A stretch of DNA of 64,000 nt. Origin: Taxillus chinensis (taxonomy: Eukaryota; Streptophyta; Magnoliopsida; Santalales; Loranthaceae). The first letter of the stretch is position 1. Each line of letters starts with the position of its first letter. Shown here piece after piece: positions 44,815-56,720 of this stretch. The translations under genes were made by a program, and so were the position numbers. The notes under the pieces were generated by a model. That model saw nothing but the letters and a program-made list of their open reading frames with translations, made no database searches and had not been told where the DNA came from. Where the stretch lies: positions 531,001 to 595,000 of the forward strand of contig CM042086.1 of assembly GCA_023512835.1 (NCBI GenBank). The letters run 5' to 3'.

Positions 44815-46337
44815 TGTTGTTTTCATGATCCTGTTGGTTGTCATTGTTGTCAACATTATGCAAAAGCAAATGGATGCCGGGTCGAAGATCCGTACTGGAT
44901 TGGATAACTTCGTAGAGTGATCTCTTAGAGTGAGCTCTTAGAGGGAGTCCAACCATGTACTTAAGAATATCGAAGATCTGGGTCAAAGACTCATAGTTTT
45001 ACTAGGTCGAAGATCAGATGACTCGAAGATGTAGAGTCAAAGATCATCAGGCCAGCAGGCTCGAAGCACCATTGAAGGTACACAAGGTCGCAGACTCGTA
45101 GATCCACATGGTCAAAGATTCGAAGACCGCAGGTGTAGAGAAGCGTCTTAGAGACTCGAAGACTTGCATGCTTGAAGACCCGTCGGGTGTAGAGTGGCAG
45201 TGTCGCAGAGTCGAAGCTCGCAGGGTTGCAAGGTCAAAGATGAGTAGCCAAGGTAGAATACTGTTATAACTGACTTGAAACTGAAGACTCATAGAGTTCA
45301 AAGCTCGTAGGGAGAAGAATTGACTCAGTTGAGCACTAATTCTAACTTAGCTTCGAAGCCAGAGAGCAAAAGAATTGGAAGATCAATTCATCCGGTTCGA
45401 AGACTCAGACTCGAAGATTCGTGGAAAGTCTCAGAGGTAGCTTGTGAAGTAACGAAGCTACGAGGCATATATTTCTACGAGGCTGTGGCTAGTCGAAGGT
45501 GCGAAACGCATTGCAGACCGCATTTAAGTAAGTTATCACTCGGATGACATTTCTGAGCACACTAAGTACTGAGAAACACGTGGATGACATCCGGGGCTAG
45601 CGGTGAAGATCAAAAGGTGAAGCATGCTTAACCCTAGCAGAAGGGTTTCTTACTAAGGCCGACCTATAAAAGCAAGGAATATGCCTTACTTCAAAAGTGA
45701 GTTCGACTATCGCAAAAACAAAAAACGTATCTGGAAGCGATATAAAACGACTTAGATTAGTTCATACATGCATACACAGAGAGAAAGAGGAAGATTGAAA
45801 GCAAGATAACAGTGAGTTAATCTGTTAATCTTTCTCATACATTCGACGAACAGTGTGTAAGTTCGGCAAAGGAGTGGTTGAAGGTCAAGTAGTGCAAACA
45901 GTTGAGTGCGCAGGAGTAGATTATGCTAGACAGTTCTTTAGAGTGAGTGAGTACTGAAGTAATACTGTTTTGTATTGGCATTTAAAAGAAGAGAGAGTTA
46001 ATCCTGTTGTAACAAGGGCTAAACCCTATTATACCGAAAGCATATAGTGGATTAGACTCAATGTAGGTTCATCCTCACCACTGTGGAGTAGATCACATTG
46101 ATCCAACCACATAATCCGTGTGTCACTATCTTTTTCTTCCCATACATACCTTCCATTATCTGATATTGCATGAGACACTAAGACACCATCCTAACACCAA
46201 CTACATCTGTAGAATACCTCTGGGTATCATACTACTCTAAAACTAAAAGAAAATAGTTTTAAGTATACAGATTCACCCCCCTCTCTGTATACAAACCTAT
46301 ATACCTATTCGATCTAGCTTGGATCTTGGGAGTATCA
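44815..46337 (+). mobile_element. Solo LTR C (copia-type family of A and B), perfect 5-bp duplication
   Basis: TGTTGTTTTCATGATCC to GGGAGTATCA, 1523 bp, flanked by TGAGT at 44810-44814 and 46338-46342. Colinear with LTR B, with GACTCGAAGA repeats and CCTATAAAAGC (45664) as TATA box. It splits the chromovirus leader from its gag. Confidence 0.9.
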
Positions 46338-46450
46338 TGAGTATATGTGATGTGATGAACGAGTGAGCATTCACTCTTATGCGAACTCTAAATGAGATAT
46401 GGGGAGTTTATGATCAGGCATTGTGATTCTTATTCCTGCATAGAGAGAGT

Positions 46451-46952
46451 CATGCCTCCAAGGAGAGCACCGCGTGAGAGTGATGCTGCTGGGGATGAAA
46501 TGTCTGTCCAAATCAGGAAGGCAGGAGGAGTTGATCCCACGACGCAAGTGTTAGCTCAACTTCGAACGCTGAGTGAGGTGATGCATGGGATGAAGGATAG
46601 CATTCGTCAGGCGCTACGGGAGATGAGAGCAGAGATAGTCGGTTAACGGGGAACACCTCCACCCCCACCTTGGGGAGAGGATGTTCCACGTAATGAGAAC
46701 ATTCAGAAGAGTGCATCAGAGGATTGGGTAGCTATGTTCAGAAAGGAGAAACCAGCAAAGTTCAAGGGAGGGGTAGACCCAGTTGCAGCTGAGCAGTGGT
46801 TGTGGCACGTGGAGAATGTTTTGTCTTTCCTCCTTCCACCTAAGGAAGAGAAGATTAAGCTGGCAATTCGACAACTCGAGGGAGAGGCCCTAAAGTGGTG
46901 GTTGAGCTTGGAGGGTCGTCATGATATGGAAACATGTTGTGGGATGACTTCC
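46451..46952 (+). pseudogene. Chromovirus gag stub
   Basis: MPPRRAPRESDAAGDEMSVQ start, then VLAQLRTLSEVMHGMKDSIR, a TAA after 64 residues, and in continuation FRKEKPAKFKGGVDPVAAEQ and LAIRQLEGEALKWWLSLEG. The reading breaks off at MTSC/46952, where LTR sequence begins. The rest of gag-pol is missing from the window. Confidence 0.88.
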
Positions 46953-46964
46953 TGTAATAGCCCA

Positions 46965-48746
46965 TGTCACGTCCCCAATTCCAGAGATCCAGAACCAAGC
47001 ATATGACTTTCCCTTGTACAATCATACAACAAGGGTATAAAAGTACTTTCCCAAAAATATCAAATCATTATTCCACATTTTGCAACCATTCATTACAACT
47101 GCCCATAGACTCATGTCTGGGAAATAAACACCAATTAAACAAATAACAAAAATAAAACTAAGATCCATACATAAAAAGAATCTCGGTTTTGCCGTTGGTT
47201 CAGCTAGCACCCGCTAGCACTTGGAAAACAGATCAACAAGTAGGGGTGAGCACAAAGCTAACTAGGTGAACTATCACTCCTCACCTTCTATTTATTATTA
47301 AGCCACATGTTGCGCTCATGTGCATGTGCAGTGAGAGTTATTAGACGTTAATGGGGCACAACAATATAAACCAGTGTTCAAATTTCACACAAGCACCCAT
47401 ATCCATCATACCACCACACAGGCAATCATACCGACCATACTGCCACACAGGCAACCATATCCACCATTCATCCCACAGTGATAGTTGCTCACAGGCCAAA
47501 CTATCTACTCATCGAGCCATATCCCAGTGATAGAGACTTGCATGCCAAACAGTCAGCTTATCGAGCCCTCTACACACAAACTAAGCATTCATGTGTACCA
47601 CAACATAATAACATCTTAAACAATCACATCATGAATCATCATATTCATTTCATAACACATAAACATTATCATTAAACACTCATCACATAACATTCGCAGT
47701 ATAACCTCACCAGCGTATAATTATTACAAACACATTCCCAACATAAGAATAAATATATGCACCTCAATTATGACAATAAGAGGCACACTACAATCCTCAA
47801 ATGATCCTTAGGGTTCCCCTCTAAAGGTTTAAAACTTAAATTCTCATTAACAAACTAAAAGAAGCAAAATAGGCTATTAAAACAGTACAGATTCTGTCCC
47901 AACTTTGAAAAATCATAACTAATTCTATAGACCTCCGATTTGCTTATGATACCTACCATTTCTAAGGGTTTTGAACTGGCTATCCAAATAAAATATAAAA
48001 GAGTTTTCACGTAGCGATGCTCGTCACATGCATCGCCATGTGCAGAGCTGTTTTCCTAGTTTTGCTTCCAACTTCAAAAATTCATAACTATTTCCACAGA
48101 ACTCTGATTAGCTTATAAAATATACCATTTTGTAGCTATTTTAACCCTCTATGCATTAAAAATATAAGAAAAGTAAAATAAGGTAAAAAATTGCATGTAG
48201 TGATACACCGCATGCATCGCCACATGAAGTGACACGTGCACCGTCACCTACATCGCTACATGCAATGCTACGTGCACCGCCATGTGCATACCTTGCATGT
48301 TCCCTTGCCTTGTACCTAACTTCCGCTATGGATAATGAGTTACTAAGCACTAACACAATTATTCCGTTTAATGTCACAGCTCTAAGCTTTATCTCAGTTA
48401 TATGCAAACTTGTTCATTCTAAGTTCTATCCTTAATCAAATCAACTATATTTGTCATTAAATCCCTAAAAGATTAAGAAAGGTAGAATCACCTACCTCAA
48501 ACACGAAGGAATCGGTTATACTCATCGAAATGCCCAACAATGCCGTAAAACTTTAAGCTTTGACCTCCTTTTCTCTCTCCTTTTAACGAAAGATGACTTG
48601 GACTCCAAATACTCAAAGAATCAACAGCCTACACCTTAAAGACGACCTCTCTATATATAGAGATATGACACAAGAGTCTTATTCCTTTTTAACTTTGATT
48701 TCTTGACAATTAAGAAACCCTTTTAAAGTAGATTTCCTAATTGTAC
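46965..48746 (-). repeat. Chromovirus LTR, minus strand, cut at its U3 side
   Basis: TGTCACGTCCCC start (complement of the LTR end). The complement carries donor-like GAG/GTAGGTGATTC near 48493, an acceptor-like TGTTTTCCAAG near 47225 and CTCACCCCTACTTGT upstream of it. Short repeats of CATACCACCACACAGGC lie at 47405-47465, and CATCGCTACATGCA units at 48190-48290. No TG start precedes the next element at 48747, so the U3 part seems displaced. A 12-bp TGTAATAGCCCA at 46953-46964 is an extra LTR start of uncertain origin. Confidence 0.65.
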
Positions 48747-50606
48747 TGTCACGCCCCGGTTTTCCAACCCGAGGAGACCGGAATGTGACCCTCCCTTTAC
48801 CCGGGTTTGGATAAAGGGGTGGAACACAACATACACCTTAGATAACAAAATCACACGATTATTTAATTGAAAACCATATGCCTTTATTATATTTCAAACT
48901 TCATTACAATATCTCCCCGCTGGGGTTACAATGCCTCAACAAAATTACATAATGCAAATAACACAAAACAAAGCCACAAAACAGAACTCTTCCACCTTGG
49001 TGTTCCCACCTAACGCCTGTAGGTTCCTGCAAGAAAACACACCATAGTAGGAGGGGTGAGCATCCACAGCTCAGTAGGGATCAAGTCTCCCCAACCCATC
49101 CCATGCTCCTAGCATCTATATGCCATGTGTACAAGTGCAGTGTCGTGTTACAATAATTCCAACAGACAATAACAAACCACATCAGTAGTCACAATTATCC
49201 ACCACACAAACCACAAGTGATTTAACCGCCTCTTCAGGCCAATGATTTAACCGCCTCTCAGGCATAGTTTCCACAGTCAGTCTCACTGACATTAATTCAG
49301 CCTCTCGGGCTCCACGGTCGATCTCACCGACATCAACTCAGCCTCTCAGGCTCCACAGGTACACAAAGCATAGCCTCGGCCTCTCAGGCTTCTTAGGCTC
49401 CACAGACAACAACAAACATTTAACACATATCTCAGTTATTCAGGCATAACAACAAACACTTAACATGCATGTCCACTCTGGTATAACATCAAACATCTAG
49501 CATGCATATCCTCACAGACATTACATCAAACACCATTCAGGCATAACCACGCTGGCATAACATCAATCGCATAACATACATGGCCTCACAAGCATAATAT
49601 CAAACACCTAGTGTGCAGTGCCACACAGGCCTAATCTCAACCCATACTTGCCACTGAAGGCCAACATTCATATAGGAGGTCACACCTATATGAATTTACA
49701 TATAGATAGTATAACAATAACAGTAGAAGCTCTATAAATCCTCTACACACGGGCCTAACCCCCGAACGGATCAGGTGAGACAGAACCCCTACCTTAAAGC
49801 AGATCTTCCTTGCTCCCGCGCTAAACGCCGTCCTCCCCACGCAAGATGCTCCGGCAGCAACCAGCAACTCCCTTTCGTTCTCTCTCTCTAGCTCTCTCTC
49901 TCTCTCTACGACGGCTGCAGCAATTGAAGAGAACCCTAAACCTAAAACAGAGGGCTTCTCCTCCTTATATAGACAACACAACATCAAAACGACGTAGTTT
50001 TGATTAAGTGAATCCCAGCATCAAAACGACGTAGTTTTGATGGAACAAGCTATGACCTTCCCACATCCATACACACCAAAATATTCACAATTTCCAACAT
50101 GGTCCTTTGGGAAAAGATGATTAGAATGACAAAACCAAGGTAACCATGCAAAAACATGCCTGCACGCCAATTTGAACGCCAATTCCCCAATTGGTGTGCA
50201 GCTCCAAATGCACTCAAACTTCACCCCAAGCCTCCTTGCATCTTGTAGAGGTCTGAGAAGCAAAAATATGCTTGCACGTGAAATGGGTGAATTCACGTGC
50301 AGCTCCAAATGCTCTAAAATTTCTGTGGTAGGTAGAGGACCTCATTCTAAGAAACTTTTGTTCTTGCACGTCAATTGTTTGAGGCCATCTACCCTATCAA
50401 AAGTGAGCTCCAAGATCAGCCAAAACAGCTTAAAACCGTCTGTATATGCATAGCATCTTCCTAGGGCATAAATGTACGTTATCACTTGTCACATGCACCT
50501 CCCAAAAGTCTCCTCTTGGGCTCATCTCTTACCTCAAACTTGTGCACCAACATCCAAGGTGTTTGTGGTTAACTTCTTACACACGGGTTATACACGGGTC
50601 ATTACA
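48747..50606 (-). repeat. 3' LTR of the young chromovirus
   Basis: 1860 bp; the complement runs from TGTAATGACCCGTGTATAAC to CGGGGCGTGACA. Features on the minus strand: two ACGT-core palindromes (49988-50041), TATATAAGG box near 49965, GA tract (49880-49907), donor-like AAG/GTAGGGGTTCTG (intron side starting 49792), and acceptor-like TTTTCTTGCAG/GAACC (ending 49027). Repeats of CAGCCTCTCAGGCTCCAC lie at 49240-49400. Confidence 0.9.
49880..49907 (-). repeat. (GA)n microsatellite in the 3' LTR
   Basis: CT on the plus strand, interrupted once by AG, followed by TACGACGGCTGCAGC; equivalent in place to the other GA tracts. Confidence 0.93.
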
Positions 50607-50622
50607 TCCTCTCCCCCTTAAA
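50607..50622 (-). other. Polypurine tract
   Basis: The minus strand reads TTTAAGGGGGAGAGGA directly before the 3' LTR start. Confidence 0.85.
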
Positions 50623-50933
50623 ACTTTTCGTCCTCGAAAAGAAATGACATACGAGGAAAACAAACACAAGCTACCCATTTGCCACCCGGCAAGCCACAAC
50701 ACCCAAATGGGTCATACACCGCGCACAGCACATAACAGCACATAACAGGGTACCACCATAATCCATAACCACAATAATGCATATAACACATATCCGCATG
50801 TCACAAATACACATCTCAAAACACATCACAAATATGAACACATGTCTAAAAGACAATACAAATACACCAAAGCGTACACAACTAATACAAGAAAACACAT
50901 CACTATCCCTTGGCCAACAGCCACCTCCCACGC
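50623..50933 (-). other. Region between pol and polypurine tract
   Basis: The minus strand holds an 86-residue hydrophobic, Cys-rich reading (50671-50931) ending GVVACRVANG; the same motif recurs in the noisy copy near 58460. No known domain. Confidence 0.4.
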
Positions 50934-53900
50934 TTAAGATTGTTCGTCCTCGAACAATTCTGGGTGCTGCTCACGCATCACGGACTCACGTTCCCATGTC
51001 TCCTCTTCAATGCCACGGTGCTGCCATAACACGCGAACCAAAGGAATAGCACGACCACGCAAAAGTTTCTCCCGCCGGTCGAGTATACGGATAGGGGCCT
51101 TAACAATGGACATGTCATCCGCAACATCCAATGTCCCCCAATCGATCACATGGGTGGGGTCAGGGTGATACTTCCGCAACTGGGACACGTGGAATACATT
51201 GTGCACCCTACTCAGCCGCGGTGGCAAAGCTAACCGGTAAGCCACCGGCCCCACACGAGTCAGAATCTCAAAAGGACCTATAAACCGCAGAGATAGCTTG
51301 GAACCTCGCCCAAACCGTCGATGTCCATGACGTGGAGAAACACGAAGAAATACATGATCACCAACAGAAAACTCCAAAGGTCGCCGCCGCTGATCCGCAT
51401 AAGATTTCTGCCGACTCTGGGCTGATAACAACCGCTGACGAATCAACTTAACCTTCTCGGTAGCCTCTTGAACCAACTGTGGTCCCAAGAGAGCTGTCTC
51501 CCCCACCTCGGTCCAACACAAAGGTGATCGACACGGCCGTCCATACAACGCCTCAAAAGGAGCCATCCCAATGGATGCCTGATAACTGTTGTTGTAGGCA
51601 AACTCCACCAAAGCAAGGTGAGTTGCCCACGAACCCCCAAAGTCTAACACACAGGCCCGTAACATGTCCTCCAAAGTCTGATTCGTCCTCTCTGTCTGAC
51701 CGTCAGTCTCAGGGTGAAAGGCTGTACTCAAGTGAAGCTTGGTCCCCATAGCCTCCTGCAAACTTGCCCAGAAACGGAAAGTGAACCTCGAATCCCGGTC
51801 AGAGACAACCGATGATGGTACTCCATGTAGTCTCACTATCTCGTTCATGTATAGATGACTCAAGGTCCCAATAGAGTCCCGCTCGCGAACTGCCAGGAAA
51901 TGGGCCGACTTTGTGAGTCGATCCACAATCACCAAAATCATATCCTTCCTCCCAGTTGTGGGTGGAAGACCAGTCACAAAGTCCATCGCGATGTGGTCCC
52001 ACTTCCACTCCGCTATGGGCAAGGGCTGTAACATGCCCGCCGGCCGCTGATGCTCAGCCTTCACTTGCCGACACGTGAGGCACCGCGAAACAAAAGCGGC
52101 CACATCGCGTTTCATCCCAGGCCACCAAAAATGTCCTCGAAGCGCATGGTACATCTTCGTACCCCCTGGATACACAAGCAACTCTAGACCGGTGAAACTC
52201 CCTCATCACCTCATCCCTGAAGGAAGAAGCCACTACCAACCGCCCCTGAAAACAAAACTTATGCTCAGGACCCTCTCGTCCAATCCTCGGATAGCTCCCC
52301 AGCCTCAATACGGGCACGGAGAACCTTACACTCAATGTCACCCAACTGTTCCTCCCGGACGCGCTGGTACAACTCAGGCACAGCTACCAAAGGACTCAGG
52401 ACTGTTCCACCATCACGAACAACATGCTGCAGCTGCAACATCGCCAATTACTCCATCAGCTTCCACTCTCTCACGGCCACCTCAGCTTTCCCTTTTCTGC
52501 TCAACGCATCAGCCACAACATTTCCCTTGCCCGGGGTATAGGCAAGAGTAAAGTCAAAGGTCTGCAAATACTCCACCCATCTCCTCTGCCTCAAATTCAA
52601 GTCCTTCTGAGTAAAGATGTACTGAAGGCTCTTGTGATCTGAGAACACCACGAACTTCTCCCCCAGAAGGTAATATTGCCAACTCTTCAGGGCGAAGATG
52701 ACAGCTGCCAACTCAAGATCATGGGTAGGGTAATTCTGCTCATGAGGCTTCAGCTGCCTCGACCCATAAGCTACCACATTGTGCTCCTGCATAAGCACAC
52801 ACCCCAAACCAATCCTGGACGCATCATAGTACACCTCATATGGGATATCCTCCCGAGGCAACCTCAACACCGGTGCAGTGGTCAAACGGGTTTTGAGAGT
52901 CTCAAACGCCTGCTGGCACTTGTCCGTCCACTCAAATTTCACTCCTTTCCTAGTCAACGCCGTCATAGGAGCCGCCAAACGAGAGAACCCCTCGACAAAA
53001 CGACGATAGTACCTCGCCAAGCCAAGAAAGCTACGGATCTCAAAAACGTTGGTTGGCCTCGCCCACGATGCCACAGCCTCAATCTTGGCTGGGTCCACCC
53101 TAACTCCCTCAGCTGACACCACATGGCCAAGAAAGTGAACCTCCTGCAGCCAAAACTCACACTTGCTAAACTTAGCAAACAACTGCTGGTCCCTCAAGGT
53201 TTGCAACACTGTTGCCAAATGCTCCACATGCTCCCTCTCGGTCTTGGAATATACCAAGATATCGTCTATAAACACCACCACGAACGAGTCTAAGTATGGG
53301 ACAAAGACTTGGTTCATCAAATGCATGAACACCGCTGGCGCATTAGTGATCTCGAAAGGCATCAGTACCCACTCATAGTGCCCATACCTGCACCGAAAGG
53401 CCGTCTTAGGGATGTCCTCCTCCCTAACCCTGAGCTGGTGATACCCCGACCGTAAGTCTATTTTGGAAAACCACTGGGCTCCACTCAATTGGTCAAACAG
53501 GTCGTCTATCCGAGGCAACGGGTACTTGTTCTTCACAGTCACTGAATTCAGCTTCCTGTAATCTATGCAGAGGCGAAGCGTGCCGTCTGCCTTCTTTGCA
53601 AAGAGCACCGGAGCACCCCAAGGTGAGGTACTCGGTCTGATATACCCCTGGCCCACCAACTCCTCGATTTGCCTCTGAAGCTCCCTCAACTCAGCTGGCC
53701 CCATACGATACGCTACTTGGGAAATCGGACCCGTCCCCGGCACCAACTCAATGGTGAACTCCATACTCCTCTTAGGTGGCAACCTCCTCAACTCTTCAGG
53801 AAAAACATCCTGAAATTAGTTCACAACAGCGGGCCACACCCTCTTTTCCACCTTCCCCTCCTCAGCAAAGGTCAGGGCTGCCAACCTGTGGGTAATGGCA

Positions 53901-54430
53901 CCCCACTGGTCTAATCTCGGCCCAGCCCGACTAGCCTCACGATCCCACTCCCCCTGCAAGGTGCAAGAAACCCCCGTAGGTGACACAAAGGATACCCGCC
54001 GCCGATAACAATCTATCTTGGCCTGGAAAGCCATAAGCCAATCCATACCCAAGATCAAGTCAAACGTCCTCAAAGGCATTACATGCAAGTCAAAACTCAG
54101 CTCCACCTCTCCTATGGTCAACACACAGTCATGACACACACGCCGTACCTCAATCATACCCCCCACTGGAGACTCAACAACTAGGGGCTTCGCTGCCTCC
54201 ACACAAGCTAACCCCAAGCTATCTATCACAAGCTCAGCAACAAAAGAACACGATGCACCCGTATCGAAAAGAACAGAAGCTAATGTACGGGAGATCAAAA
54301 GGGTACCTCTAACCACCGATGGTCCTGCTCCACCCTCAGCCGGTGGGGATGGTAGCTCAGCCTCCTCCTGGTACGTCGCCTCCAGCGTAAACACCCTCCC
54401 TTGGCCTGTGCCACTAGTCGGCTCACTCAC
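50934..54430 (-). pseudogene. Chromovirus pol: protease to chromodomain-like tail
   Basis: Protease LFDTGASCSFVAE near 54260; RT/RNase H in a long open reading (52448-53791) with [24 protein letters not shown], catalytic [23 protein letters not shown] and [13 protein letters not shown]; integrase (50934-52181) with HALRGHFWWPGMK, CLTCRQVK, MDFVTGLPP, SDRDSRFTFRFW, FHPETDGQTERT and the CHR tail PIRILDRREKLLRGRAIPLV...ETWERESVMREQHPELF. Breaks: TAA at 53816, TAA at 52448, and frameshifts near 52270 and 52180. Catalytic residues of RT and integrase are kept, so the proteins decayed only recently. Confidence 0.93.
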
Positions 54431-54472
54431 TGGGCGCTTCCCGCTAAGGTTGCCTCCAACTTCAGTCTGCTA

Positions 54473-55750
54473 CTACTCCGGCCTCCCCTGGGGTTGGGTC
54501 TGGCTAGATCCCGCATGGCTAGTCTGCCATTGATGGGCTGGCCTCTCCGCTGGAGCGCGGAAACTAGCATCGCTCCTCATGCTGGATGCCACACCTCCTG
54601 CTCCCCTGTTGCCACTCCTGCACACCTGGCTCAAGTGGCCCTCTCGCCCACAGTTGTTACACCGCCAGTCCTTCTTGGGACATTCCCTCTTGAAGTGACC
54701 TTGCCTCCCACAACAAAGACAACCGCTGGGGAGACCTCCTGCTGAACCTCCCTGCCCACTACCGCCAAGGGTGAACCTCCCTGGGTTCACAGATGATAGA
54801 CCCCGGCTGCGGAAAGAACTATTATCTCTCTCATCAGTCTTGGGCCTCTTGGACCCAGAATCACGTTCAGACCCACCTTGCAACTGGCGACCCTGGTGAA
54901 CCTACCTCCCATCATCCAGTTCCCTCTCAGCTATGCGTGCTGTCTCAATAACCTCAGCATAGGTCCTCAAACGCAGAATCGCCACCCTCTGCCTAAGAGC
55001 TGGCCTGAGACCCAAGGTGAACTTGTGGGCTTTCAGGTCCTCCTTTGCCACAGTGTCGGGGGCAAATCTACTCAGGCTCCGGAACTCCCACTCATACTCG
55101 GGCACCGTCTTTGATCCTTGCTTCAGGCTGCCAAATTCTTCTCTCTTATGCCATCTCAAGGACTCAGGGAAAAACTCATCGTGGAAGAGTTGCAAGAACT
55201 CCTCCCACAGCATAAACTGCACCGCACGGCTCCCCGCGACACTCTGCCACCACTCCAGAGCATTCCCCTCTAGCTGCCGAATGGCCAGCCTCACCTTATC
55301 CTCCTCCCGGGGTAGGAGAAAGGAAAACACATGTTCGATCTGCCTCAGCCAGTGCTCAGCTAACACTTGGTCCTCCTCTCCTTTGAATCGCGGAGGTTGT
55401 TCCTTTTGGAACCATGTCACTATGTCATCCTCTGCACGAATCGGTATACCACTCAGTGAACCCTCACGCTCCTGGGGTAGCTCCCCCACTGGTGGTGGTG
55501 GTGGTGGCACCACCTGCTGGGCTGCCATCTCGCGGCGCACCTCCTCCCGTACCTCTTGCCGGATACCCTCCCTCAGCTCTAGGACTTCCAGCCGGATGCC
55601 TTCTCGCAGCTGCGCCAGCAACAACGCATGCCCTCCAACGGACTGTCCCGCACCCGGACCCTCTTGGGCAGATGACTCATCAGCCACTGCCCCGGACGCA
55701 CGAGTCACTCTCCTCGGTGGTATTCTTACTACATGAAGTAAGAAGCACAA
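54473..55750 (-). pseudogene. Chromovirus gag, near-intact
   Basis: The reading 55750-54902 contains RFKGEEDQVLAEHWLRQIEH, FSFLLPREEDKVRLAIRQLE, FFPESLRWHKREEFGSL and AHKFTLGLRPALRQRV. A TAG at 54902 (Gln in the reading) precedes a second part with two intact knuckles, CLCCGRQGHFKREC and CNNCGREGHLSQVC. Two consecutive TAGs close it at 54473, after which the frame runs on towards the protease. The expected start before PPRRVTRA is ATA (55721-55723) instead of ATG; the copy at 62900 has ATG. An in-frame ATG lies ten codons upstream. Confidence 0.9.
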
Positions 55751-56141
55751 ACGTCAGAACGCATTCAACTACTATCAAGTTTCACTACCTCTACCCCATT
55801 ATCAAGTCAAGCAGTACATGGCATCACACACATTTCAACCATTGCATCAATCAACATCGCACACAGCACAGTCCACATTGTAGTCATGCCCAAGGCATTC
55901 CAAGCTTATTCAGAGTTGCACAATTCACACATAATCATGTTATTCACATCCTTCACACATAACAACAAATGTAACTAGTGCCCTAATGCCAATGCATGCA
56001 AATCCTACCTCAGGTCTGGACTACCCCAAGTACACCTTAGAGGCTCAAAGATGACCATGTTGATCAGGCATGTCCCTCCAGGCTCCTCCAAAGGACTCAA
56101 GATAACCAGATCCGCCCACTACCCTAGGCCAACTAGACCAT
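55751..56141 (-). other. Leader between primer site and gag
   Basis: No coding sequence. Corresponds to the leaders at 29993-30375 and 44509-44814. Confidence 0.6.
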
Positions 56142-56153
56142 GCTCTGATACCA
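56142..56153 (-). other. Primer binding site (initiator tRNA-Met)
   Basis: The minus strand reads TGGTATCAGAGC three bases inside the 5' LTR. Confidence 0.9.
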
Positions 56154-56156
56154 TAT

Positions 56157-56720
56157 TGTCACGCCCCGGTTTTCCAACCCGAGGAGACCAGAACGTGACC
56201 CTCCCTTTACCCGGGTTTGGATAAAGGGGTGGAACACAACATACACCTCAGATAACAAAATCACACGATTATTTAATTGAAAACCATATGCCTTTATTAT
56301 ATTTCAAACTTCATTACAATATCTCCCCGCTGGGGTTACAATGCCTCAACAAAATTACATAATGCAAATAACACAAAACAAAGCCACAAAACAGAACTCT
56401 TCCACCTTGGTGTTCCCACCTAACGCCTGTAGGTTCCTGCAAGAAAACACACCATAGTAGGAGGGGTGAGCATCCACAGCTCAGTAGGGATCAAGTCTCC
56501 CCAACCCATCCCATGCTCCTAGCATCTATATGCCATGTGTACAAGTGCAGTGTCGTGTTACAATAATTCCAACAGACAATAACAAACCACATCAGTAGTC
56601 ACAATTATCCACCATACAAACCACAAATGATTTAACCGCCTCTTCAGGCCAATGATTTAACCGCCTCTCAGGCATAGTTTCCACAAGAAGTCTCACTAAC
56701 ATTAATTCAGCCTCTCGGGC
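56157..56720 (-). repeat. 5' LTR, only the U5-side 564 bp
   Basis: Almost identical to 48747-49310. It stops inside the CCTCTCGGGCT repeat and is joined to the third base of another LTR copy at 56721. Confidence 0.88.

Larger units (their letters stand above)
48747..56720 (-). mobile_element. Young minus-strand Tekay-type chromovirus, 5' LTR truncated
   Basis: Minus strand, right to left: partial 5' LTR (564 bp), primer site, leader, gag, pol, polypurine tract and complete 3' LTR. In the shared LTR part I count five single-base differences, all transitions, before a cluster of changes in the last 35 bp, so the insertion is young. Gag-pol has about five stops and at least two frameshifts. The left flank TGTAC (48742-48746) is a candidate target duplication. 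Confidence 0.9.

Noticed and set aside
44860..45420. tRNA-like GGTTCGAA motifs
   Set aside because: They belong to the TCGAAG repeats of LTR C; no A box, acceptor stem or anticodon arm could be fitted.
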